Shown: positions 36,010 through 49,107 of the stretch, piece after piece
Numbering within the stretch: the first letter of the stretch is position 1
How the letters are laid out: every line of letters starts with the position of its first letter
Source of the DNA: Norana najaformis
Taxonomy: Eukaryota > Annelida > Clitellata > Crassiclitellata > Hormogastridae
NCBI GenBank assembly: GCA_964023275.1
Contig: OZ029923.1
Location: 8,608,685 to 8,672,684, forward strand
Length of the DNA stretch: 64,000 nucleotides
Reading direction: 5' to 3'
The notes under the pieces: generated by a model
Databases searched by the model: none
Seen by the model: the letters and a program-made list of their open reading frames with translations, nothing else
What the model was told of the DNA's origin: nothing
Program-made: the position numbers and the translations under genes

Positions 36010-36310
36010 ATGTATCACGTATATATGCTTATATGCATGTATATATATGCTTGCATGCATGCCTATGTGTGTGTATATATATACAAGCATATACATAAAC
36101 ATATACTCATATATGCACACACGTTTGCACATATGCTTGTTTATTACATGCTTGCATGTGTACATTTAAATACAACCATATAATAGGCCTATATACATAC
36201 AAGCACAATGTATATATATATTTCCTTGCATATATATGCATGCACGTTTACATATAAATATATTTGCAGTCTATGTTTGTATACATATGCGTGTGTGTAG
36301 ATATACACGC
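36010..36310. repeat. Degenerate TATG/CATA-rich tract
   Basis: ATATATGCATG and ACATATAC pieces; followed by two alike pieces at 36328-36370 and 36459-36505 (GTGATTTTTATGAA, GATTGATTA). Confidence 0.75.
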
Positions 36311-36956
36311 ATCTTTACGATAATGTGATTTTTATGAACTGTAAATGTCAAGATAATTCCAGATTGATTATATATATATATCTTATTATTTTATATTCAT
36401 ATTACATCATTTATTACGTTATATATGAAATATATATAAGCACGTTTCTATCCAAGTGTGATTTTTATGAAGGGTAAAGGGCAAGGCAATTTTCTCGATT
36501 GATTAAATTTACCATTTTCACATGGGTTTATTATTATATATTTACTATATTAAATCTAAATATTAAATCTAATCTGTACATCTTAAATGCTATTCTATTA
36601 GGCCTATACATCATGACTTGATAATTATTTTTCGACACTTTATGACACAAGCTTCTCAATTGATGCATGAAGGCTGAGAGTCGTAAACCGCTAGACAACA
36701 ATGTCGTCAGTGCTGCCTACTGCTAGACAATTTTGTTCAGTTGCTGTATGATGATGCAGCAAAGTCTGACTTCCGACCACAGTATCTATCTGTTATCATA
36801 CTACTTACACTAATGTCTGATGTCTTCAGACATTACAACGATGCTTTTAAGAGGCTTTTGAAAGGCTCTGTATAAACGCTTTGAAACATATTCATATATT
36901 TCTTTTGAAACTGCATAGATGTATGTCTTTATGGGATTTCGAGATTATATAATGCT

Positions 36957-37160
36957 ACGGAATCTGACGACGTAGAATTTTTAACCATATGATATATTTT
37001 ATTTAACTAATTCAGGAAGTATTAATATTTTTATATCTGATTTATTCGGTTTGCTTTAGTTCGTTTCTTACATTTAGCGATTTTTGTTTCAATTGATTTT
37101 AAAATTAGTCCTTGTTTCTTTGCAATCCCTAGCTCCACCGCAGTCCTATAATACAATTAT
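36957..37160. repeat. Direct duplication, copy 1 (partner 38697-38893)
   Basis: Shares TTTTTAACCATATGATAT, TTTGCTTTAGTT, ATTTAGCGATTTTTGTTTCA and CACCGCAGTCCTATAATA with 38697-38893; about 85% identical over roughly 200 bp. Confidence 0.88.
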
Positions 37161-37861
37161 ATGTATGGATAGAGGGACGGACCGATAGACAAACAAACTG
37201 GACAGATCACGCTGAATCAACTTTGCTTAGATAACCCTCTTACTTCTGGCGCTCTATAAATTACAACTATACGTTCTGACAGCGTGGCCGACAACTCAGC
37301 TTGTTTTCTTAGCTCTGCGTGAGTATATTGAAGTATTTTGGTATATACAGTACCGTACTGGTGTTTGCGGCCAAGCCTTTCTCGCCCTCTCTTCAACCGT
37401 GATTCTGAAGTATTATCTTCAGCAGCAGCTTTATCTTGACTGGGATGCGAGAGCGAGGAGGAGCTTGCTTGACCGAAATAGCCTCCATGGAGTATTCATC
37501 AAACGCTCTGCTTCATGTCCGAGAAAATAAATCACTCAGTAGCTCTAAATCGCCGGACGTCGTTAAATATTTGGTGGCCGGTGAATAAATACTAACATTG
37601 GACATCCCTTGTAAGAATCGAGGCCTGTGTTGATTTAGGATAGGCATTCTTCCCTCCGTCGTGCTGACTTGAGAACCCATGTCGATAAGACGGTGGTCCA
37701 TTGTGTTGTCTTATCTCATGTGAGTGAATGCGTCGTATGTGTTATCTGTTATGTATTTGTTATCTTATCTCAAACTCCGTCATTGCCGTGTTCGGGTAGT
37801 GCCAGTCCCAAGCCTGCATAAAGGAGGAGGGCGACGTCAACGGCCTTTGATGTCATAAGAT

Positions 37862-38512
37862 GTCGTTAAACTGTGGAACTACTACTACTATCTTATCTCA
37901 TGTGAGTCTATACGAAGTATGTGCTATCTGTTATGTATGTGTTATCTTATCTCAAGTGAGTGTATCCGAAGTATGTGTTGTCTGTTATGTATGTGTTATC
38001 TTATCTCATGTGAGTGTATCCGAAGTATGTGTTGTCTGTTATGTATGTGTTACCTTATCTCATGTGAGTGTATGCGACGACGGAAGCCATAAGTTGTTGC
38101 AACATGCAAGACTGGATTGCTATGCGCTTCCTGCCGTGTCTTCTTTGGCGCTGACGGATCCAATATGAACGCATGAAAAGATTAAATGATGAAACTTACT
38201 GAAAAGACGCAACTTAGTTTGAAATACATATTCAACCGCATCGAACGATACAGCTCCTAATGATTGACGATTGCTCAGGAATAAGAGATGGCTTCCGTCG
38301 TCACAAACACTCACATGAGATAAGATAACACATACATAACAGATAACACATACGTCGCATACACTCACATGAGATAAGATAACACATACATAACAGATAA
38401 CACATACGTCGCATACACTCACATGAGATAAGATAACACATACATAACAGATAACACATACGTCGCATACACTCACATGAGATAAGATAACACATACATA
38501 ACAGATAACAAT
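37862..38512. repeat. Foldback: 54-bp repeats in inverted arrays
   Basis: The left arm (37880-38095) repeats a 54-bp unit (GTGAGTGTATCCGAAGTATG, TGTTATCTTATCTCAT) three to four times and ends GACGACGGAAGCCAT. The right arm (38288-38512) starts ATGGCTTCCGTCGTC and repeats the reverse complement four times. Spacer about 190 bp. The arms could pair into a long hairpin. No transposase or TSD was seen; 37700-37790 holds extra unit pieces. Confidence 0.88.
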
Positions 38513-38696
38513 GCAGGCAAAGGCGAAAACAGGGTATCCATTCCCGTCATACTGTTTCTTCTTAATTATAGTTAACAGAGATGACCTCTGTTTAAATTTC
38601 GAATTAAGTTTCTCTTTCCAGTTTCTTTAAACCGCAATTCCAACACGTTTTATGGACTTGATTTCGCCATTGTATCGTGCTACACTGCATGTGTGG

Positions 38697-38893
38697 CGGA
38701 CTCTGAAGACGTAGATTTTTAACCATATGATATTTTTATTTAAACAATTCAGGAATTATTAATATTTTTATATTTCAGTTGTCCGTTTTGCTTTAGTTGA
38801 TTTCTTATATTTAGCGATTTTTGTTTCAATTTAACTTGAAATTAGTCCTTGTTTCTTTGCAACCCCTTCACCGCAGTCCTATAATATAATTTT
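38697..38893. repeat. Direct duplication, copy 2
   Basis: Second copy of the 36957 block, 1.74 kb downstream; the two flank the 54-bp foldback. Confidence 0.88.
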
Positions 38894-39081
38894 CTGCGGG
38901 CGTCAGATCAAAGAGACGCCGCCAGTCGCTGTAGGCCAATAACCAAAGTTTAGAGCGCCCTTAGTTATAATATAGCGTCTTGTGCCATGCCCTGCTATAG
39001 TGCGTTCTGCGCATGCGTGAACCGAGGCAACTCGGCATCGTAAGGTTGCCGATATACAGTGCATTCTTGTGCTGGGTGAAT

Positions 39082-39083
<2 letters not shown>

Positions 39084-39168
<85 letters not shown>
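39084..39168. repeat. (AT)n, about 85 bp
   Basis: Uninterrupted TA dinucleotides. Confidence 0.97.
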
Positions 39169-39172
<4 letters not shown>

Positions 39173-39522
39173 CAAGAGGGCTTACGGGAAACCATTATCG
39201 GACTCGTAACGAAAACTGATAGCGTCGGGGAGTGAGTCAGTCCCGGAGTATGTGGTCGGCAGACGGACAGGGTCCCGATGGTGGGAAAAGAGAAGCTAAT
39301 AAGTGCGCTCCCAGTCACATCCGAAATAATTCAGTGTCAGGTTCTGATACCCCCTCAACGGATCCGATTTCAGGGTACGGACGCACTCGGCTGCTAGTTC
39401 GCGAGATGAACTGATTCCAGATAGCGGGAAGATAAAATGCTGTGCGAAACTGATCGGCGAAGAACACGTTTTAAGGTCTGTATGAAACAAAGGGGTAACG
39501 CTACAGATATGTACCCCACCAA

Positions 39523-39621
39523 TATGTCGTTATGGAAACGTGTCGTTATGGAAACGTGTCGTTATGGAAACGTGTCGTTATGGAAACGTGTCGTTATGGA
39601 AACGTGTCGTTATGGAAACGA
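39523..39621. repeat. 16-bp tandem repeat (TGTCGTTATGGAAACG)
   Basis: Six almost perfect units. Confidence 0.95.
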
Positions 39622-39910
39622 GTCTGTCTAAATATAAAGATACAAAAACAAACTGGTCAGCGCGCTTCCGGGAAAGTCACAACGGTAACGGTAACGGTAA
39701 TGTAATGAAATGTAAGAGGCACTTATATAGCGCTCTTCAAGTACCTCTCAAAAGCACTGGTGACACGGCTCTCCTACAGATCTAAACAAGTGCATAGTTG
39801 TGATTCAGAAACAAGTTCAATGATCCGATCAGTTTTGACAATAATTTCGTTTGTAATGAAGTTATTTATGTGAAGGACTTAAACGGTGAGCGCTACTGGT
39901 CAGTATGTGG

Positions 39911-40025
39911 GGCACGGTGGCCGATTGGACAGAGCGCTCGGCTTGTGACGCGGAGAGTATGGGTTCGAGTCTCCCTTTAGATGGTTACTGTGTAGGGACC
40001 TTGGGCAAGTCCTTCACTCACAATT
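39911..40025 (+). mobile_element. SINE family A, copy 10 (3-prime truncated)
   Basis: Head GGGCACGGTGGCCGATTGG through CTTCACTCACAATT, then replaced by AT-rich and (TAA)n sequence. Confidence 0.82.
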
Positions 40026-40039
40026 AATACTAATTTTTA

Positions 40040-40072
40040 CTAATATTAATAATAATAATAACAACAACAAAA

Positions 40073-40119
<47 letters not shown>

Positions 40120-40120
40120 T
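40040..40120. repeat. (TAA)n
   Basis: Follows truncated SINE copy 10. Confidence 0.93.
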
Positions 40121-41306
40121 ATGCGTCAGTCAGAATCTGTTTAAGGATGTCTAAAAGAATTGCCCTTGACACTCTGGCATCCATTGGTGGCTCCAGCTCT
40201 TGGGCGAAGGAAGAGGTTAAAGGTCACACATTTTGGCTCGGTCCTCAATGTACAATTTTCTTAACCTTAATAACTTAACCTTGGAAAGACCTTGAATTAC
40301 TTCGTGAATCCAGACCACCAGTCAGACGCTCCTATGTAGACACTCGTCACTGTGGGGTTTTGCTCACCCGGGGCTTAGGCCCCCCCTTCAAACTCAAAAT
40401 CCTGGCGCTGTTGTTAAGCTTAGATTGTTGGTTTGTCTTACGATGTACTACCGACTTGACTTATAAAAGCTGTTCAAAACGCTATTTTGCATTTTATAGC
40501 CCTGCCTCCAAGCAGATTACCCTGCTCTCGCCGTTCCTTATCTTGCCTTAGACCTGTAACACCCATGGGGGGGGGTAGCCAGCGCAGGCACTTTGGCAAC
40601 CATTTGAGTCAAGTGCACAATTAAGAGCTCACTTCGTCTCGTCAGACGCTGAAATACGGGTCTTTACAGATCGTAAATGCGCATTAACTGCGCCCGTTTG
40701 GACAACCAAATGGCAAGCATGCCTCGCCACCGATAAGCGCCAGCAAGCAGCAGCAGCAGCAGACATCATCGTCATCGTCAGGAGCAGCAACTCCAGCCTT
40801 AGCAACCGCTGGTCATCCGCTGAGCAAGCGATGATGGTAATGACGGTGAACGAACGCATTCACGGTCGCCCGGACGACAACTGGTCCTAATGGACGAAAC
40901 ATGTCATCGTCCGTCAATAGTATTTGTACCGTGTACACTTGTCCACTCTTTGGTCCGGTTACGAAAGCCTTTCCGAGGTCGACATCTTAGGAGAACGCCC
41001 TCGCAGAATTCACCCCAACAACCCCCTTCCAGGCAGACCCCTCCCCTCTTTTCCACCGCCATTTTGGGCGTCCGTGCGGCACGCAGAACATTCTGGAAGC
41101 TGTCTGATTCGATATTTCGTTGGGATGTAAAATTCACCGGTCTTTGCAGCTGCCCAGAAGCATCAAGTCTGCTTCGGTCGATCGATGCCTGGCGTGAAAT
41201 AGATTCTGACTGCGGATTTATGGATCCCTACGAGGCCCATTTACGGTACCGATTTAAGCAGACGAAAATAAGACATTCTCTACTCGCTTCGTTTACTAAT
41301 TATACT

Positions 41307-41380
41307 TCTACTGGCCTAGTTAGCTACATCGGTAGATGCGTATGCCAAGGAGCCCCTATGGATGAGGAACCCCGGTTTTC
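41307..41380 (+). mobile_element. tRNA-like short repeat C, copy 2
   Basis: CCTAGTTAGCTACATCGG, TAGATGCGTATGCCAAGGA: about 85% like the copy at 27275, with a decayed B-box end. Probably a SINE head or tRNA pseudogene; no fold good enough for a tRNA call. Confidence 0.5.
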
Positions 41381-41385
41381 ACTTG

Positions 41386-41560
41386 TTCTTCTTCTTCTTC
41401 GTGTGTTTTCTCATGTTCTTGTTCTCCTTTTCCCGTTTTCTTAATGTTATTCTTCATCTTCTCCGTTTTGTTGTTCTTCTTGTTCTTATTCTTCTTGTTT
41501 TTGTTCTTGTTCTTTTTCTTCTTCCTTGTCCTTTTCTTCTTCTTTCTCTGTTGCTGCTTG
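41386..41560. repeat. Pyrimidine tract (TTCTTG)n
   Basis: Third tract of the TTCTTC/TTCTTG kind. Confidence 0.88.
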
Positions 41561-41859
41561 AAAAGTCAATAAACTCAAACACCGGATGGACCAATGAAAA
41601 AAACAAACATGTTTCACGATAATAAACATTGAAAAGAACCAACAAAAGAAGAGAAATGAGATGACGTAAAGTTTTGTAGCTCAACGACAACGACTGAGGA
41701 TGACGGTGAAGAGTAAGTTGATGAGGAGGATGATAAAAGAGGAGTTCTATCAAAACGCTAATCCTCAGTTCAACTTGACTACATCCTCAGCGGAGCATTA
41801 GTTCGAGCGCACGATCATAACGAATAAGAAGGCAGTGTCATGTTTAATCAGGTTCACCA

Positions 41860-42160
41860 TGTAGGAGAGACACCGAGAAAGACGTAGAGAAATAGAGACA
41901 AATAGAGAGAGAGACAGACAGACAGACAGAGAGAGAAGAAAGAGGAAGGCAGATATGCACTGAGACAGAGGTACATCGACCCAGAGGTAAGCAGAGATAG
42001 GGACAAGCATGAAAACTCAGATATGAAAACACAGCGAGAAAGTACCAGAGAAAGAGGCATAGACAGTAAATTACTGGAAGAGGCATTTTAAATCAGGGAG
42101 AGAAACACAGACAGATTTAAAGAGACAGAGATACAGCGACAGAGAAAGAAAGAAACCAAT
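41860..42160. repeat. Degenerate GAGACAGA tract
   Basis: Purine-rich with AGACAGAC runs; joins the LINE end at 42385 through 200 bp of similar composition. Confidence 0.8.
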
Positions 42161-42384
42161 ACCGAAGAGGGATAACAAGGAAGCAGGGAAATGCACCCAA
42201 AACCATATATAAGTGAGCCTTACTTAGAAAGATGGCGAGCAACGGATAAAATGAGACGGCGAAAGGTCAACGCATACAACGAGGAGTGCATTGAAACTGA
42301 CAGCGAAAGACAGAAAGACAGAGGGACAAATATGAGAGAGACACAGACATATAAAATAAGAAAAACAGTTGGACGGAGTTCTAG

Positions 42385-42650
42385 TCGCCGTTGTATTAGG
42401 TCCAGCAGCAGTGGACCGGTCATTCCCAGTGCAGGAGCTTTGCCTCCCAGTCCAGGAGCTTTGCTTTGTTGGCCCTTCCAGCTGGAACTGCCTTCCTCTT
42501 GAACTGCGGCTTCAGTTACTTAGTCTCTCTCCTACCCAGTCTCGCAAACGCCTGAATTCCTATTTGTTTGTTCAAGTCGGGAGCGCCACTGTTTCCTAAG
42601 TGGCGCTTTATAAATGTTCGTTTATAATTACAATTACAAAATTACAATTC
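42385..42650 (+). mobile_element. L2-like LINE 3-prime end whose tail matches SINE A
   Basis: Reads FVGPSSWNCLPLELRLQLL, RKRLNSYLFVQ, a stop, then AAGTGGCGCTTTATAAATG and (ATTACA)n. The tail nearly equals the SINE family A end GTGGCGCTTAATAAATG, suggesting this LINE type moves the SINE. Confidence 0.8.
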
Positions 42651-42689
42651 TGAGCGATAACTGACTACGAGACATACAAGCAAAAGAAT

Positions 42690-42914
42690 GCGTCGGTCGG
42701 TCGGTCGGTCGGTCGGTCGGTCGGTCGGTCGGTCGGTCGGTCGGTCGGTCGGTCGGTCGGTCGGTCGGTCGGTCGGTCGGTCGGTCGGTCGGTCGGTCGG
42801 TCGGTCGGTCGGTCGGTCGGTCGGTCGGTCGGTCGGTCGGTCGGTCGGTCGGTCGGTCGGTCGGTCGGTCGGTCGGTCGGTCGGTCGGTCGGCCGGTCGG
42901 TCGGTCGGTCGGTC
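42690..42914. repeat. (GGTC)n array, about 56 units
   Basis: Essentially perfect GGTC tetranucleotides with one GGCC unit near 42891. Six-frame translation gives PTDR/SVGR artefacts. Confidence 0.98.
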
Positions 42915-42984
42915 TCACTTCTGTCCCGCTGTCTGTCTGTCGTTCTGCTAGTCCCTATCTCCGTACACATGTAGAACAGTCTGC

Positions 42985-43205
42985 TTCTATGTAGTCATTC
43001 ATTCATTCGTTCGTCCGTCCGTCCGTCTCTCCATCCGTCCATCCGAAGAGAGGACGGAGGAAGGAACATCAGTCTTTCCTACCAACTGTCCGTCCATCCA
43101 TATGTCCGGTTGTCCGTCCGTCTGTCCGTCCAATTGTCCATGCGTCCATCCGAACACCAATCCACCCGCTGTCCGTGCATCCCATCTGTCTGTCCATCCA
43201 TCCTA
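42985..43205. repeat. Degenerate (TCCG/TCCA)n
   Basis: GTCCGTCCATCC-type tract. Confidence 0.85.
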
Positions 43206-43955
43206 CTGTCCGGCAGTGATGGATCAATTACTGGTGCAACCACTGCGCCCGAATAAACTACACGAATCCGGGTGAGTAAGTGTTACGCGGGATAAGACGA
43301 ACGATCGACTCTCGTAATCCGGACGAAAATCGATCTGTCCGTTGTCGGTGCCTAAGCCCATCGGATGCGGAAACGAAGAATTCAGCAACTGCTCCAGGAC
43401 AGACAGAATCTGCTGCTGCTGCTGCTGCTGCTGCAGATGGTGTGGTTGCGGAGGAAAGGAAATGATGTTTCGCACAAGGCCAGTTCTGTGACTGGATGCA
43501 AATTGCGAAGAATGCGTTTAATTAATTCTCCCCACTTCTTTAACATCATTTGTCTGCGTGTCTGTTTGTTTGTTCGTATGGTTTTGTGTGTCTGTATCAG
43601 TCCTTTTGACTCTGTCTAAGATATCTGCTTTGCATTTGGTTTTCATTAGTCTCCCTGTCATACATTTCTCTAGCGCTTGTAAAGACTTTTGTCTCTATGT
43701 CTGTGATTTTCATCCATTCTTCCAGCATTCATTAATTCGTTAATTAATTAATTTCTTCATTCACTTATTCGTTCATTCATTCATTTATTCGTTCATTCGT
43801 TCTTTCATTCGCTTATCAAATTTACATAGCGCCCCATCTTGTCAGAAGCGCTCCCAGCTCAGTCCCGACTAAGTAGCACATCCTTGAAGCGATGACTAAA
43901 ATGGCATCAAAATTACCTCCAGTCCAGGGTCTGGACGCATATCTAGAGCTACTCC

Positions 43956-44343
43956 ACATACACACTTACATACAAGCACATATACATGCATACATACATA
44001 CAAGCAAGCATACATACATACGTACATACAAGCAAACATACATACATACATACTTACATACAAGCAAACATACATACATACGTACATACAAGCAAACATA
44101 CATACATACATACGTACATACAAGCAAACACACATGCATACATGCACACGTACATACAGGCAAACATACATACATACATGCAAACATACATGCATACATA
44201 CATACGTACATACAAGCAAAGATACATGCACACATACATACGTACATACAAGCAAAGATACATGCACACATGCATACGTACATACGAACATACAAGCAAA
44301 CACACATGCACACATACATACGTACATACAAACATGCATATAT
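43956..44343. repeat. (CATA)n with higher-order units
   Basis: CATA runs are broken at fairly regular places by CGTACATACAAGCAAA, giving a longer period of roughly 45-60 bp. Confidence 0.93.
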
Positions 44344-44789
44344 GCATTGCCCTCTTGGCAACAACGTGCACACTAAGCCTAAAACCCGACGAATCCCAGC
44401 AGGACAGGCTTTTAAATCGATTCTGTTTGAAAACTAATCGCGTCAAATCAAGCTTCATGTCGGCCGCATACGGTGCTCTGATCAGCCTATAGTCTCGGGC
44501 GGCATGCCACGTCCTGGTCGGAACAATGCCACGTGAGTTGCTGATGCTGGCTGTCGGATGGGGGGGACCTGTACAGGTAATCAGTCTAGGAAACCATTGA
44601 TCACCTGAAAGGTTCCGTTTCGGAAAAGACTTACGAGATATTTACACGGGTAAGTATATCCTTCGGCCAAACAATTTTCGTTGCTAATCTACTTTCAGAG
44701 GATCTGTTGAACTGACTAGGCCGACTGTCGCTAGCTTAACAATCAATTTAGGTGGACGCCGATCAGACTGGACTCGTTTTTAAGGTAAC

Positions 44790-45440
44790 ACTTCCAACTG
44801 ATAGGAGAGAAACAGCGAGAGAAACAGAGTGACAGAGACAATGTGATGAAGTAAGACACAGAGCAATAAGTACAAACAGACGAGAGAGAAAAGCAGACAG
44901 AAACGAGATATAGGAAGTGGCTATCAACTGTAATTCGCCTAAGAACCTTAAGACGAGAGACAACGCTCCTACCGACTGAACTTGGTTCTAAAGGTGGCTA
45001 ACAACTGAACATGGCTAATAAAGCTAACTACAACAGACAGATAGTGCTTATCATTTGAACATGGCTCATAAAATGTTAACGCCAGAGATAGCAAGTGGCT
45101 ATCAACTGAACATGTCTCATAAAGGTTAATACAACAAATAGAAATTTACTATCAATGGAACATGGATCCTAAGGCTTAACACAAGAAACATAAAGTAGCC
45201 ATCAGCTGAACTTGGCTAAAATATTAATTAACTGAACATGAATCAAAAACCCTAAAACAAGAGATAGCAAGTGGCTATCAACTAAAAATGCCTCAAAATG
45301 TTTAAGAGAGACAGCAGGTGGCCATGATCTGAAAATGCCTCACAAAGTGTAAAATGAGAGACAGCAGTTTGAAAAATTCCTCAAAAGCTAACAAGAGGGA
45401 AAGCAGCTGGCTATCAAATGAACAAGGTTCAAAAAGCTAA
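44790..45440. repeat. ~57-bp strongly diverged tandem repeat upstream of cyclophilin
   Basis: About ten units containing AAGTGGCTATCAACTGAACA, CTCATAAAG, TTAACACAAGAGA with many changes. It ends about 300 bp before the cyclophilin start and so spans the likely promoter-proximal region. Confidence 0.8.
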
Positions 45441-45733
45441 ACAGGCAACGTTGCACCTGATTATTTCCTGTTAACCAGTAAACTTCAAGTAAATTGTAAT
45501 TATAAAGCCTGTAATCAAAAGCAAGCCGTGAAGCTGGACTACATGTCTATCAATCACATTTAGCATTCACTCATTACTTAACTCAGACACAACACTGACC
45601 GGAAGTGAATGTAAACAGGTATATAGTAATTGTTCACGCAGTCACTGAATTTCAGTTCCAACTTTACATCGCTCTTTGTTAGAGAGAAACCATCTGTGTA
45701 CAAAGTGACCTTACTTTTTAGGATCCGGATAAC

Positions 45734-45976
45734 ATGTCACATCCACTGGTTCTCTGCCTGCTGTTTATACTGGTCGTGGTCAGCCAGCTGACCGTGGTCA
45801 GTTGCGGCTTGTATACGGTCACCGACGAGGCGTGGTTCGAGGTGGTGGTGCAGGACTTTGATGGCCCGGGAAAGAACTTCCGGGGTCGATTCACGATCGC
45901 TCTGTTTGGAGAGACAGCCCCCATGACAGTCATGAACTTTGCCGGTCTTGTTAAAGGCATCAAAAGAAGAAACAGG
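45734..45976 (+). CDS. Cyclophilin exon 1: signal peptide and first strands
   Basis: The ATG at 45734 opens a leader ([20 protein letters not shown]), then [34 protein letters not shown]. Donor AACAGG|GTAAGA, phase 0. An acceptor-like CTTACTTTTTAG ends 11 bases before the ATG, so a 5-prime UTR intron is possible. Confidence 0.93.
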
Positions 45977-48900
45977 GTAAGACAACGCACCTGAGATATA
46001 ACCGACATTCTCTAATTCATCTCCTCCGTCCCTCCGTCCCTCATTCCGTCCCTCCATCCCTCAGTACCTCCCTCCGTCCCTCCCTTCCTCTGTCTCTCTA
46101 TCCCTCTGTCCCTCCGTCTCTCCCTTCCTCCGACCCTCCGTTCCTCCTTCCATCCTTCAGTCCGTCCCTCCGTCCCTCCCTTCCTCCTTCCGTCCTTCCC
46201 TTCCTCCGTCCCTCAGTCCCTCCGTCCGTCCATCCATTCCTCCGTCCTTCCGTCCCTCCATCCCTCAGTCCTTCTCTCGTCATCCTCTATCCCTCCTCCG
46301 TCCCTCTCTCCGTCAATCTGTCCGTCCGTCCCTCCCTCCGTCAATCCGTCCGTCCGTTCCTCCCTGACTCACACCATCGCCACTGGGATGCATTTTTCCC
46401 CCGACATTATGGTCCAGCCGAGAGATCTTTTCCAGCCGCTGCGTCCAATCACTGTCTGGAAGCAGGTACATTCGCCAAGCAACGAGTTCCAGTCAAGGTC
46501 AGATCGTGGCCAGTTCTAAGAGGCAATTGACTCACGAGAATCCCCGCGAGGAATAACGATTCTTGCTAAGGACAAATGCCAACATTTGGAATTGAATCAG
46601 CAGTCCCGAATGTTCCAATACGATTGGCCGACATACTGATTTCGCGTCACGCACCGTTGCACATTCATTCAATCGTGCATTGGATCTTGCTTGCGCCGGT
46701 CCCTGTGGCCATCCAACGGATTATTTATGCCACCGAAGGTCGGCCAAAGTCGTGCCTTTGTGTAGACAGGACATTGAAAGCCCCATAATACCTCTTACTC
46801 TCTTCTGTGTTGTGCCGTCTGCTCTCGACTCTTACGACGTCGTTGGCGAATGTTTTATCTGTCCTCTGAGTGACCTTGACCTGCTTAGCGAACCGAACAC
46901 TAATGTCTGCTTGTGTGTCTGTCTGTATGGGTGTCGGATTGTCTGTCTCTCTGTCATTCCTTCCATTCTTTCTTCCGAGCATAAGTTAGGGAATATCCGG
47001 ATAAGTAGAGAGAAGGAAGTAGGGAAAGGAGGTGCAGAGATGAATGGGGGCAAAATGAAGAAGTGAGAAACTAGACGAGAAAGAAGAAAGTGTAAAAATG
47101 CAGGAACGACTTGATGCAATGTGAATGCAAAGAGAATTAATCTAGCGTGATCAAATCTAAACATTTCTATAGCGCCATTACTATACTGCATAAAGCATAA
47201 ATCGGTGGTCTCGTAGTGAACTCTTAGCAAAAATCTCAACCCATCAAAGAAGACCGGTCGAAATTCGAAATCCTTTAAGTCAGAGAAAGCAGAAGTCGAG
47301 CTACGGTGGGCAATTAAGCTGAAACAGGTAAAATTTAATGATGTGAGAGAACTGACAGAACCGGGCAGTGAAATAAAACGGAAGTATGGAAGGGAGAAAA
47401 CTGTGGAAGAATCAGAGATACACATACAAACACACATATATACATGCTAGCATACATACATACATACACATACATACATACACAAACATACATGCATACA
47501 TACATGCATACATACATGCATACATACATGCATACATACATGCATACATACATGAATACATACATACATGCATACATACATACATGCATGCATACATACA
47601 CACATACATACACAAACATACATGCATACATACATGCATACATACATGCATACATACATACATACATACATACACAAACATACATGCATACATACATGCA
47701 TACATACATGCATACATACATGCATACATACATGCATACATACATGCATACATACATGCATACATACATACATGCATACATACATACATGCATGCATACA
47801 CACATACATACACAAACATACATACATACATACATGCATACATACATGCATACATACATACATGCATACATACATGCATACATACATGCATACATACATA
47901 CATACATACATACATGCATACATACATGCATACATACATACATGCATACATACATACATGCATGCATACACACATACATACACAAACATACATACATACA
48001 TACATGCATACATACATGCATACATACATACATGCATACATACATACATACATGCATGCATACATACATACACAAACATACATGCATACATACATACATA
48101 CATACATACACAAACATACATGCATACATACATGCATACATACATGCATACATACATGCATACATACATGCATACATACATATATACATACATACACAAA
48201 CATACATGCATACATACATACATACATGCGTGCATACATACATGCATACACAAACATACATGCATACATACATGCATACATAGATACAGACATACACATA
48301 CACACATGCATACATATAGACATCAACACACACATACATACATGCATACATACATACATACTTGCATGCACGAAGATGTGAAAAGCAGACAGAAAAGAAC
48401 GATGAAACGAGATGGACAATACACGGGACAGATAGAAAGAATAGCGCATACTAAATGATGCATTAAGACTATAATGGATACCCGGAAGCATACAGACAGA
48501 GACACACACACAAGTAGACGCCAAGACAGACATAGGGAGACTGGCATGTCAGCGGCAGCGGATACCATTGTGTTGAATGCAGAATCGGTGTTGATAGTGG
48601 CGCACTATCAAATTTCAGCGCTAACTAAATATCGATCGATAGAACGCGGCCATTATAAGCCGTTGACGATGCTGTGCTTCTGCTGCTGAATCTCGGTGTA
48701 GCGTGGGAGGAAAGGAGGAGGAAGGACGGGATGGAGGGAGGGTATAGGTACGGAGCTTCATGACAGCTGTTGATTCAAAATTCCATACGACTCTATTTGC
48801 ACTCAGCATGCCTCTGTTGTTGCTAAGCGAGGGAGGTAACGAGGAGAAAGAGAGCCACGTATACCAAGCCAGAGAGAAACAGGCAGAGACATAGACAGAG

Positions 48901-49072
48901 ACAGAGAAGGATAAAGGGTCAGAAAAGGCGTGGGGCCAGAGAGGCAGAAGCAGAAACCGAAATAGCCCAGAGAGATAGACAGATAGTGGAGACAGAGAAT
49001 GACATGCATACAGACTCAGAACCGAAAGAGAGACAGAAGGAAAGAAATAGAGAGAAACAGACAAAGAGACAG

Positions 49073-49107
<35 letters not shown>

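Larger units (their letters stand above)
40121..43955. other. Stretch without recognisable gene
   Basis: Between the listed repeats, 40121-41306 and 43206-43955 show no family motif. An open plus-strand frame at 40890-41444 has no recognisable domain and changes composition where the repeat C copy begins. Confidence 0.55.

Noticed and set aside
37862..38512. CRISPR-like array of 54-bp repeats
   Set aside because: Head-to-tail units without unique spacers; a minisatellite or foldback.
40890..41444. 184-codon plus-strand frame
   Set aside because: No domain, no splice context, and its 3-prime part lies in repeat C; the opposite strand is also partly open.
42634..42970. Open frames of PTDR and SVGR repeats
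   Set aside because: Pure GGTC array; open in several frames on both strands, without any other coding sign.
47335..48533. Very long open frames (up to 370 codons) on both strands
   Set aside because: They follow the 4-bp CATA period (HTYI / VCMY repeats) in several frames at once, so they are not genes.
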